Origin: DASVTR01 sp033855775
Lineage (GTDB): Bacteria > Acidobacteriota > Blastocatellia > Pyrinomonadales > Pyrinomonadaceae
NCBI GenBank assembly: GCA_033855775.1
Contig: JAWVFT010000009.1
Coordinates: 1-22,416, forward strand
Length of the DNA: 22,416 bases
Direction: 5' to 3'
Part shown: in pieces, positions 7,412 to 14,658 of the stretch
How the letters are laid out: each line of letters begins with the position of its first letter
Position numbering within the stretch: position 1 is the stretch's first letter
The notes under the pieces: generated by a model
The model's input: the letters and a program-made list of their open reading frames with translations, nothing else
The model's database searches: none
What the model was told of the DNA's origin: nothing
Translations under genes and position numbers: made by a program

Positions 7412-10258
7412 ATGACGCCGGCTCTCGCCACTTATTCCATTATGACCACTTCGACACCGATGTTGCGGCAGTATCAGGAATTGAAGCAGCAGCATCCGGG
7501 TACACTCCTTTTTTTCCGCCTCGGCGATTTCTACGAACTCTTTTATGAAGACGCTCTGACGGGCGCGCGCGAGTTGGAGATAACGCTGACGGCGCGTCAC
7601 AAAGAACGCGGCGACCCCGTTCCGATGTGCGGCGTCCCGCATCACGCCGCCGCGACACACATCGCGCGCCTCGTTCGCAAAGGCTATCGCGTCGCCATCT
7701 GCGAGCAGACGGAAGACGCCGCGACGACGAAGAAGCTAGTGCGGCGCGAAGTCGTCCGCGTCGTCACGCCCGGCACGGCCATCGACCCGCAACTTCTGGA
7801 CGGGCGCGAGTCAGTCTATCTGGCCGCGCTCTGCGGCAGCGGCGAACGCTATGCCGCCGCCCTGCTCGATTTGTCAACGGGTGAATTTCGCGTCACGCAA
7901 GCAGAGGGGCGCGACAGTTGGCCGCGCATCAAGGCCGACATCGAATCCTACGCTCCGCGCGAGTTGCTCTTCCCTGCATCGCTCCGCCCGCTCGTCAAAA
8001 GCGCCGCGCAGGAGAGCGAAGCACATGACGCGCGCTTGCCGCTTGATAACTCCGAGCAAGCCCCTCATCGTTCAAGCGATTCACAATCCGCACGCGACAC
8101 GACCGCCGACGCGACCAACAACAAGACTGCGGCCTTCGGCGGCGCGGCCCTTACTCCGCTCGACGATTGGCTGTGGCAACTAGATTCGTGTGAGGCTCTC
8201 CTGTGCGCGCAGTTCGGCGCGTTGACGCTCGAAGGCTACGGCCTCGACACGAAGGCCGAAGCAATCCGCGCCGCCGGGGCGTGCCTGCGTTATGCGCAGG
8301 AGACGCAGCGCGCCGCCGCCGCGCACATCACGGACATAGCCTACTTCGAGCCGCAGGATTATCTAGTCCTAGACAGCGTGACCGTCAGGAATCTGGAACT
8401 GACGGAGACGCAGGGCGCGAGCGCAGGCGCGCGTGGTCGCGCCCTCTTCGATGTCATTGACGAGACTGTGACGGGCATGGGAGCGCGCACGCTGCGCTCT
8501 TGGCTGCTGCGGCCCGCCGTGCGCCGTGGCGAGATAGAAGCGCGCCACGGCGCGGTCGAAGAGCTACACGCTTCGCAGATGAAGCGCGACCGCTTGCGAG
8601 CCTCGCTTAAAGAAGTCGCCGACCTCGAACGCCTCGTCGGTCGTCTCAACATGAACTCCGCGACGCCGCGCGACCTGCAATCGCTCCGCCAGTCGCTCGA
8701 ACAAGTTCCGCGCATTCGCCAGACGCTCGCCGGTGCAGAGTCTTCCCTGCTGCAAGTTCTGCATGAGAGCGCGGACGAATTGACGGACGTGCGCGAGCTA
8801 ATCATTAAGACCCTCAGCGACGAGCCGCCCGCCAAGCTCGGCGACGGCGGCGCGATTTGCGCCAACTGTTCTGAAGAGTTGGACGAGCTACGCTCCATCA
8901 GCCGCAACGCCAAGCAGACCATCGCCACGCTCGAAGCCCGCGAGCGAGCGCGCTCCGGCATCTCTTCGCTCCGCATTCGCTTCAACAACGTCTTCGGCTA
9001 CTTCATCGAAGTCTCCAAGGCCAGCGCGTCGCGCGTGCCTGCCGATTACGAGCGACGACAGACGCTCGCCAACGCCGAGCGCTACACGACGCCCGAGTTG
9101 AAATCGTGGGAGACGAAGGTGCTCGGCGCAGAGCAACGAATGCTCGAACTGGAAACGGAAATCTTCGGCCAACTCTGCATGGAAGTTGTCGCCCAAACGA
9201 AACGGATTCAAGCGACGGCCCGCGCCCTCTGCTCGCTCGACGCGGTCGCTTCGCTCGCCGAGACAGCCGCGCGACTGCGCTTCACGCGCCCAATCATGCA
9301 CGACGGCGACAACATAGAAATCGTGCAGGGCCGTCATCCCGTCATCGAAGCCCTGAGCCGCGAGCCGTTCATCCCGAACGACCTCTACATGAACAACTCG
9401 ACCGACCGGCTCCTGATAATCACAGGCCCCAACATGGGCGGCAAGAGCACCATCCTGCGGCAGACGGCGATTATCAGCATCCTCGCGCAGATGGGTTCGT
9501 TTGTCCCTGCGGAGCGTGCGCGGCTGCCGTTGCTCGACCGCATCTGGACGCGCGTCGGGGCGTCTGACGACTTAGCGCGCGGTCGCTCGACCTTCATGGT
9601 CGAGATGACGGAGACGGCGGCCATCCTGCACAACGCGACTCCGCGCTCGCTCGTCCTGCTTGACGAGATAGGCCGCGGCACGGCCACCTTCGACGGGCTT
9701 TCGATAGCGTGGGCCGTCGCGGAGTACTTGCACGACTCCGGCGAGCACGCGGCCAAGACGCTCTTCGCCACGCACTATCACGAGTTGACGGAACTGGCCG
9801 AGCGTTTGCCCGGCGCGCAGAACTACCAGATTATGGCCGCCGAGCGCGACGGCGAAGTCGTTTTCCTGCACAGGCTCGAACGCGGCAGCGCTTCCAAGTC
9901 TTACGGCATCGAAGTCGCGCGGCTGGCCGGAATGCCGCCGTCCGTGCTCGCGCGCGCGCGCGACGTGCTCTCAAGGCTCGAACGCTATGAACTGGATGTC
10001 TTCGCCGAAGTCGAGCAGGAGAACGAAAAGGCCGCGACCGCCGACGCCGAAGATAATTGGGAAGACTGGGCTTTGGGCGAAGCGGGCTTGCGCAACGCCG
10101 CGAGGCGCGCGCGCCAGCGACGCATCAGCATGCAGGCCACGCTCTTCGACGCCACCAATCAAAGCCTGCTTGACGAGTTGCGCGGGCTTGAGGTAGAAAG
10201 CCTCTCTCCCGAGGAAGCGCGAACGCTTTTGCAGGAGATGCGCAAGCGAATGGTCTGA
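7412..10258 (+). CDS. mutS: DNA mismatch repair protein MutS
   Basis: MutS binds mismatched base pairs and, with ATP, recruits MutL. The 948-residue reading frame has the mismatch-binding domain with the Phe-X-Glu motif in GDFYELF (F40, E42), a connector domain, the lever/clamp region with FNNVFGYFIEVSKA, and the ATPase domain with Walker A GPNMGGKST (672-680), the signature region and Walker B LLDEIGRGT (D751, E752). ATHYHELTEL and the C-terminal helices LSPEEARTLLQEM complete it. An insertion of about 45 hydrophilic residues (about 196-240) lies in the connector domain compared with E. coli. The ATG at 7412 has no good Shine-Dalgarno sequence. An in-frame ATG at 7442 gives MTTSTPMLRQY, the more usual N-terminus of the family, so the true start may be 7442. 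MutL is not in the window. Confidence 0.97.
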   Translation: MTPALATYSIMTTSTPMLRQYQELKQQHPGTLLFFRLGDFYELFYEDALTGARELEITLTARHKERGDPVPMCGVPHHAAATHIARLVRKGYRVAICEQTEDAATTKKLVRREVVRVVTPGTAIDPQLLDGRESVYLAALCGSGERYAAALLDLSTGEFRVTQAEGRDSWPRIKADIESYAPRELLFPASLRPLVKSAAQESEAHDARLPLDNSEQAPHRSSDSQSARDTTADATNNKTAAFGGAALTPLDDWLWQLDSCEALLCAQFGALTLEGYGLDTKAEAIRAAGACLRYAQETQRAAAAHITDIAYFEPQDYLVLDSVTVRNLELTETQGASAGARGRALFDVIDETVTGMGARTLRSWLLRPAVRRGEIEARHGAVEELHASQMKRDRLRASLKEVADLERLVGRLNMNSATPRDLQSLRQSLEQVPRIRQTLAGAESSLLQVLHESADELTDVRELIIKTLSDEPPAKLGDGGAICANCSEELDELRSISRNAKQTIATLEARERARSGISSLRIRFNNVFGYFIEVSKASASRVPADYERRQTLANAERYTTPELKSWETKVLGAEQRMLELETEIFGQLCMEVVAQTKRIQATARALCSLDAVASLAETAARLRFTRPIMHDGDNIEIVQGRHPVIEALSREPFIPNDLYMNNSTDRLLIITGPNMGGKSTILRQTAIISILAQMGSFVPAERARLPLLDRIWTRVGASDDLARGRSTFMVEMTETAAILHNATPRSLVLLDEIGRGTATFDGLSIAWAVAEYLHDSGEHAAKTLFATHYHELTELAERLPGAQNYQIMAAERDGEVVFLHRLERGSASKSYGIEVARLAGMPPSVLARARDVLSRLERYELDVFAEVEQENEKAATADAEDNWEDWALGEAGLRNAARRARQRRISMQATLFDATNQSLLDELRGLEVESLSPEEARTLLQEMRKRMV

Positions 10259-10303
10259 CGGCGCGCGCGGGGCGCGTCGAGGGCTTTCACAAAGCGCGCT
10301 CGT

Positions 10304-10340
10304 CCCCCAAGATTTCCTTCTTCCCCCAAAGATTTCCTTC
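10304..10340. repeat. Short tandem direct repeat upstream of nagZ
   Basis: CCCCCAAGATTTCCTTC (10304-10320) is repeated as CCCCCAAAGATTTCCTTC (10323-10340), differing by one added A and separated by TT. It sits about 80 bases before the nagZ start. A weak promoter-like pair lies downstream of it (TTAGGA 10355-10360, TATAAC 10379-10384). Confidence 0.6.
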
Positions 10341-10416
10341 GCGCGCTGTGCGTGTTAGGACATATACTCTCCCTGTTTTATAACTTCTGAGGGCAACGGG
10401 CAACCGACTTTATTTC

Positions 10417-11556
10417 ATGACTCAAACGCTTACTTCTCTTCCCCTCGAACAACAAATCGGACAACTCTTCTTCGTCGGACTGCCGGGGACGGAACTCGAC
10501 GCGGAGACGCGCGAGTTGCTGGAATACGTCAAGCCGGGCGGCGTCATCATCTTCGGCCGCAACGTGCAAGATGCCGTTCAACTTCGCACGCTGCTCGACA
10601 ACGTGCGCGAGGTTTTGCCCGTCGCGCCGCTCTTCGGCATCGACCAGGAAGGCGGGCTCGTTGACCGCTTGCGGCGCATCTTCACGCCGATGCCCTCCGC
10701 CCGCACGATTCGTCAGCACGGCGACTTGGCCGCCGCGCGCGCGCTCGGCAGAATCACCGGCGAGGTCTTGCAACTGCTCGGCTTCAACATGAACTTCGCG
10801 CCCGTCATGTCCATCATGACGGACGAGCGCGACCTGCTCTCCAACGGTCTCTACTCGCGCTCCTTCGGGCGTTCGCCCGGCGAAGTCCTCGGCTACACGA
10901 TGGTCTACCTGCGCGCGTTGCAGAGCACGGGCTGCATGGGTTGTCTCAAACATTTTCCCGGCATCGGGGCGGGCGAAGTTGACTCGCACGAAGAGATGCC
11001 GGTCGTGCATCTCTCGCACGACGACTTAATCGCGCAGGACCTCGCGCCCTACATAGAACTGTTCCAGCGCGCGGACGACCGCGTGCGCGCCGTGATGGTC
11101 AGCCACGGCGGCTTTCCCAACATAGACATTCGACAGGGCCTGGCCGGAGGCTTGCTCGAACCCGCCTCGCTCAGCCACAGCATCGTCACGCGGCTCTTGC
11201 GCGAAGAGTTGGGCTACGAGCATCTGGTCGTGACCGACGACCTTGAGATGGGAGCGATTGCGCGCCACTGCGATATTGACGCCGCCGTCATACGCGCTTT
11301 CTTCGCCGGACAGGACATGCTCCTTATCTGCTCGAAGCCGGACATGATTCGGCGCGGCTACGACGCGCTTCTCCTGACGGCGCAGAAAGGAAAGCTGCCG
11401 CCGGAACGATTGCAGGAGTCGCTCGGTCGCATCGGCGCGTACAAGGCTCTGGCCCAGGCCACGCCGCCTTTTGACGCCGCGCGCTTTCGACAACTCTCCG
11501 ACGAAATCGCGCGACTCAACGACAAGCTCAACTACACCTACGGAGGCACACTTTGA
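10417..11556 (+). CDS. nagZ: Beta-N-acetylglucosaminidase, GH3 family (NagZ-type)
   Basis: A 379-residue GH3 hydrolase expected to release GlcNAc from GlcNAc-anhydroMurNAc or related muropeptides during peptidoglycan recycling. The N-terminal region IGQLFFVGLPG, then PGGVIIFGRN and FGIDQEGGLVDRL, is the TIM-barrel start of the family. The NagZ-specific acid/base loop KHFPGIGAGEVDSH spans 178-191, with the Asp189-His191 dyad. The usual KHFPGHG has Ile in place of its second His, a tolerated variant. The nucleophile is Asp274 in VVTDDLEMGAI. No signal peptide is visible, so it should be cytoplasmic. The start ATG has no strong ribosome binding site. Its TGA overlaps the ATG of the binding-protein gene (TGATG), so the two genes are probably co-translated. 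NagZ is the best fit because of the D-S-H loop and length. Confidence 0.93.
   Translation: MTQTLTSLPLEQQIGQLFFVGLPGTELDAETRELLEYVKPGGVIIFGRNVQDAVQLRTLLDNVREVLPVAPLFGIDQEGGLVDRLRRIFTPMPSARTIRQHGDLAAARALGRITGEVLQLLGFNMNFAPVMSIMTDERDLLSNGLYSRSFGRSPGEVLGYTMVYLRALQSTGCMGCLKHFPGIGAGEVDSHEEMPVVHLSHDDLIAQDLAPYIELFQRADDRVRAVMVSHGGFPNIDIRQGLAGGLLEPASLSHSIVTRLLREELGYEHLVVTDDLEMGAIARHCDIDAAVIRAFFAGQDMLLICSKPDMIRRGYDALLLTAQKGKLPPERLQESLGRIGAYKALAQATPPFDAARFRQLSDEIARLNDKLNYTYGGTL
11542..11546 (+). promoter_or_regulatory. Ribosome binding site inside the end of nagZ
   Basis: GGAGG lies nine bases before ATG 11556 and six before an in-frame TTG at 11553. The ATG forms a TGATG overlap with the nagZ stop, the common arrangement for translational coupling, so I choose 11556. 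Confidence 0.7.
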
Positions 11557-13106
11557 TGAAGACTCGCCGCTGGCTCTGGCTCTCGTTCTCGCTGCTCCTG
11601 CTGGTTTCGCTGTTGACGAGTTGCCTCTCGGACTACGGCGGCGCCGACCGCTTTGCCAAGCCGCTCGTCTTCAAGATTTCCGGCAGCAGCGCGGCCACCA
11701 GAAACTACTCCGTCATCATCCAAAACTCGCTGAAAGATGTTGGCATCCCCGTCGAGATTGAGACGGTCGAACAGAACACGCTGTTTGACCAACTGCGGCA
11801 GGGGCAGTACAACATGACGACCTCGCGCTGGCTCGGCGGCAATCAGGACCCGATTTTTCTCAAGGACTTGTTCGTCACCGGCGCGCCCTTCAATCGTGGC
11901 CGCTACAGCAATCCAAAGCTTGACGAGATTCTCAACAAAGCGGTCGCCACGGCTGACCGCGCACAGGCGCGCGAGCTTTACGTTCAGGCGCAGGACATCA
12001 TCAGCAGCGAAGTCCCGATGCTGCCGCTCTGGTACGTTGACAATATGGTTATCTCGCGCAAGGGGACGGGCAACATCAAGCCGGACGCGGGCGGCGATTT
12101 CATCTTTCTCTCCAAAGTGACGACCGACAAAACAGGCGAGCCGTTCGTCGTCGCCATCGAAAGTAATCCTGAAACCTTAGACGCGATGCGCGGCACAGAT
12201 GGGCCGAGCGAACGCCTGCGCCAGTTGATGCACTCGACGCTCGTGCGCAAGAACGAGAACTTCGATTACGTCCCTGAGCTTGCCGATTTCAAACGCGCCG
12301 ACGACGGGCTGTCCTACACTTTCACATTGAAGGATGGCGTCAAGTTTCATAACGGAAACCCTGTGACGGCCAAAGATGTCAAGTACTCGCTTGACGCCTT
12401 GCTCGCTTCCGATTCGAGAAAGGCGACGCCCTTTTTTGAAGGCACGGGCGACAAGCGCGTCGGCTACGTCACCGCCGTCGAAGCCACAGACCCGCGCACC
12501 GTCGTCGTCCGTCTGCGCTCGCCGTGGCTGCAACTGTTGCCCAACCTGACGCCCATGCCCATCATTCCAGACGGCAGCGCCGACAAACAAAGAGAGACGC
12601 CCATGGGCTGCGGCCCTTTCAAGTTCGTCAGCTACGACCGCTCGCAGCAGGTGGTGGACATGGAAGCGAACGATAGTTATTTTGGCGGCGTGCCGAAGAT
12701 TAGGAAGCTGCGCGTGCGCGTCGTCAGTGATGCCAACACGATGCAGGCCGAGTTCAAGAGCGGGCGCGTTGACCTCGCCGCTGCGCTGTCAAACCTCTCG
12801 CCCGACGGGTTCAAGACGCTCGGCGAAGACCCTAACTTGAAGGTCGAACAGTTTCCCGGCGCGAACATCGTCTATCTGGGATTTAACGCCGAGAGCGAAC
12901 CGCTGAAGGATGCGCGCCTGCGACAGGCCATCGCCTACGCGATTGACCGTGAAGCAATCGTCCGCGACCTGCTGCTCGGGCAGGGCCGCGTCGCGCATTC
13001 AATCTTGCCCGAAAGCTCATGGGCATATTCGCCCGGACAGAAATATACTTTCGACCCGGCGCGCGCGCGGAAAATTTTAGACGATGCGGGCTACGTCAAA
13101 AAGTAG
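11556..13106 (+). CDS. Lipoprotein solute-binding protein of the SBP_bac_5 (peptide/nickel) family with circularly permuted halves
   Basis: A 516-residue extracytoplasmic binding protein for an ABC importer. Residues 1-23 are a lipoprotein signal with lipobox LLTSC (Cys23). What follows is in unusual order. Residues about 35-188 match the end of normal SBP_bac_5 proteins: VIIQNSLKDVGIPVEIETVE, then FDQLRQGQYNMTTSRW, then RGRYSNPKLDEILNKA, then VPMLPLWYVDNMVISRKG. After a short linker, about 196-516 match the usual beginning: VVAIESNPETLDAMRGTDG, LVRKNENFDYVPELA, YTFTLKDGVKFHNGNPVTA, KDVKYSLDALL, MGCGPFKF, then LKDARLRQAIAYAIDREAI, and finally FDPARARKILDDAGY. The protein stops where normal members would continue into the segment found here at the N-terminus. 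Nothing appears missing and total length is normal. Coupling to nagZ suggests uptake of cell-wall peptides (compare MppA/OppA), but no permease is present nearby. Confidence 0.9.
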   Translation: MKTRRWLWLSFSLLLLVSLLTSCLSDYGGADRFAKPLVFKISGSSAATRNYSVIIQNSLKDVGIPVEIETVEQNTLFDQLRQGQYNMTTSRWLGGNQDPIFLKDLFVTGAPFNRGRYSNPKLDEILNKAVATADRAQARELYVQAQDIISSEVPMLPLWYVDNMVISRKGTGNIKPDAGGDFIFLSKVTTDKTGEPFVVAIESNPETLDAMRGTDGPSERLRQLMHSTLVRKNENFDYVPELADFKRADDGLSYTFTLKDGVKFHNGNPVTAKDVKYSLDALLASDSRKATPFFEGTGDKRVGYVTAVEATDPRTVVVRLRSPWLQLLPNLTPMPIIPDGSADKQRETPMGCGPFKFVSYDRSQQVVDMEANDSYFGGVPKIRKLRVRVVSDANTMQAEFKSGRVDLAAALSNLSPDGFKTLGEDPNLKVEQFPGANIVYLGFNAESEPLKDARLRQAIAYAIDREAIVRDLLLGQGRVAHSILPESSWAYSPGQKYTFDPARARKILDDAGYVKK

Positions 13107-13133
13107 CGGGCAGCATTGAGCGTTGACGACAAA

Positions 13134-13177
13134 GAAGAGAGCTATGAACAACAGTCGTGCTGTTCATAGCTCTCTTC
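13134..13177. terminator. Perfect 17-bp hairpin between convergent genes
   Basis: The left arm 13134-13150 and right arm 13161-13177 pair perfectly over 17 bp with a 10-base loop. There is no T-run on the plus side and only TTTG after it on the minus side. It is therefore a strong stem, probably acting as a bidirectional terminator or RNA 3'-end protector, between the binding-protein gene and the tsaC-like gene. Confidence 0.75.
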
Positions 13178-13213
13178 GCGTCATTATGTGAACAAATATC
13201 CGGCACGAAGTTT

Positions 13214-13867
13214 CTAGCCGCCGAGCGTGCCGAGTCGAAGGCCGAGCGAGGCCAGCGTTTCTTTCAGCGCTTCCCTTGCGAGCGCGCCCGCGCGAACGAG
13301 TCGCGGCTCCGGCCCGCTCAAGTCGAGCACGGTTGAGGGCTGGCCGCCGCGCGCCTCATTGCTGTCAACAATCAAGTCGAGGCCGCTTGGAAATGAGCGC
13401 GCGACTTCCTGCGCTGTTCGAGCGGGCGGCTCGCCGTTGAGATTCGCGCTCGTCGCCGTCAAACTGCCGCCGCAGATTCTCACGAACTCGCGCGCCTCTT
13501 CGTCGTCCGGCAAGCGTATGCCGACGGTTCCTGTTCCGGCGGTCAACTCCGCAGGGACTTCGCGCCTTGCGCGGACAACGATGGTCAATGGCCCCGGCCA
13601 ATGTCTAGCGCTCACGAAGTCAAACATCTCTGACTTTCCGCTCATGAATCGCGCGGCTTCCGCCCGGTCGCCGATGAGCACGAGAATCGGCTTGCCCTCA
13701 TCTCTGCCCTTCAGACTTTTCAGGCGACGCAGGGCCGCAGGATTAAAAGGGTCCGCGCCCAGACCGTAAAACGTGTCTGTGCGGAAAGCGACGAGGCCGC
13801 CCCCGGCAATTAAGCTGGCGGCGCGCTCTCTTTGGCTCCCGGCGGTAATCATGACATGAAGCGACAT
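13214..13867 (-). CDS. tsaC: L-threonylcarbamoyladenylate synthase (TsaC/Sua5/YrdC family)
   Basis: Makes threonylcarbamoyl-AMP from threonine, bicarbonate and ATP for the t6A37 modification of ANN-decoding tRNAs. The 217-residue protein is one YrdC domain: VAFRTDTFYGLGADPFN (about 26-42), the Lys-rich nucleotide/bicarbonate motif LKSLKGRDEGKPILVLI (K53, R55, K59), HWPGPLTIVVRA, GTVGIRLPDD and the S-A-N motif at 140-142. It lacks the extra C-terminal Sua5 domain, so it is of the short TsaC/YwlC type. The ATG at 13867 has no clear Shine-Dalgarno; an in-frame ATG at 13852 (MITAGSQ) is an alternative. It lies 26 bases after the methyltransferase gene on the same strand, so the two likely form an operon. 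TsaD, TsaB and TsaE are not in the window. Confidence 0.93.
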   Translation of the reverse strand: MSLHVMITAGSQRERAASLIAGGGLVAFRTDTFYGLGADPFNPAALRRLKSLKGRDEGKPILVLIGDRAEAARFMSGKSEMFDFVSARHWPGPLTIVVRARREVPAELTAGTGTVGIRLPDDEEAREFVRICGGSLTATSANLNGEPPARTAQEVARSFPSGLDLIVDSNEARGGQPSTVLDLSGPEPRLVRAGALAREALKETLASLGLRLGTLGG

Positions 13868-13893
13868 TGACAGTTGCGATGACCGATGAAGAA

Positions 13894-14550
13894 TCAGCTA
13901 ACCTTGACAGCGTAAGCGATGCCGTCGCCGAACGACAGAACTTCGGCGCGCAGTTGTGGATGATTGACGAAGAATTGATTGAACTCGCGCAAAGCTTCGG
14001 TTGATTCCTTCTGGTCTTCGGAGCGAAGCTCGCCCGCGACTTGCCCGCCCCACAGCACGTTATCGGCGATGACGACTCCGCCCACGCGCAGCAACGGCAA
14101 AGCCTGCTTGAGATAGTCCGTATACTCTTCCTTCATCGCGTCAAGATACAAGATGTCGAACGTCTCTGTCAGTCGCGGGATGACCTCAAGCGCGTAGCCG
14201 CGCTCAATCCGCACGCGAGAGCTATAGCCTGCGCGGCCAATAAAATCTTCGGCTCGTCGTATCATCTCTTCGCTCGGCTCAATGGTGACGACGAGGCCGT
14301 CTTCCGGCATCCCCTGCGCCAGATGCACGACGGCGTAGCCGATAGCCATGCCGATTTCCAAAACACGCCGCGCCTGCATCGCGCGCGCGGTGATTTCCAG
14401 AAACAACGCCACCTCACGGTCGGCAATCGGCACACTATGCTCGGCGGCAAACTCTTCCATCTCGGCCAACAGACCGCTGTTGGCTGGCAACAATTGCTCA
14501 AGATACTCCGCCTGCTCGCGGCGAATAATCGCGTCCAAACGTGCTTTCAT
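13894..14550 (-). CDS. Class I SAM-dependent O-methyltransferase, TrmR/caffeoyl-CoA OMT type
   Basis: A 218-residue methyltransferase of the Methyltransf_3 group. The SAM motif I is RRVLEIGMAIGYAVVHLA (62-78), where the family usually has LEIGTAIGYS. IEPSEEMIRRAEDFI supplies the acidic SAM-ribose contact. The metal-binding residues of this class are present: Asp137 in DILYLDAMKEEY and Asp163-Asn164 in GGVVIADNVLWGG. Members include plant-type catechol methyltransferases and bacterial TrmR (YrrM), which methylates 5-hydroxyuridine at tRNA position 34. Length and the neighbouring tRNA-modification gene make TrmR attractive, but substrate cannot be read from the sequence. The start is supported by AAGGAG (14555-14560) four bases upstream. 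It probably leads a two-gene operon with the tsaC-like gene. Confidence 0.9.
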   Translation of the reverse strand: MKARLDAIIRREQAEYLEQLLPANSGLLAEMEEFAAEHSVPIADREVALFLEITARAMQARRVLEIGMAIGYAVVHLAQGMPEDGLVVTIEPSEEMIRRAEDFIGRAGYSSRVRIERGYALEVIPRLTETFDILYLDAMKEEYTDYLKQALPLLRVGGVVIADNVLWGGQVAGELRSEDQKESTEALREFNQFFVNHPQLRAEVLSFGDGIAYAVKVS

Positions 14551-14658
14551 AAAGCTCCTTTCATCCCTTCAGGAATAGCTCAACACTTTACGCGCAACTG
14601 GCCGGATTTGGCGAGACGAGAGGCGAACGGGCGAGCGTTTTATCTTTCACTTGTCGGA

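Noticed and set aside
7162..7431. Minus-strand 89-residue ORF before mutS
   Set aside because: No family resemblance, no ribosome site, overlaps the mutS start; probably chance in GC-rich DNA.
11553..11555. TTG start one codon before the ATG of the binding protein
   Set aside because: ATG at 11556 gives the standard TGATG overlap and a better-placed GGAGG; TTG remains possible but changes only one residue.
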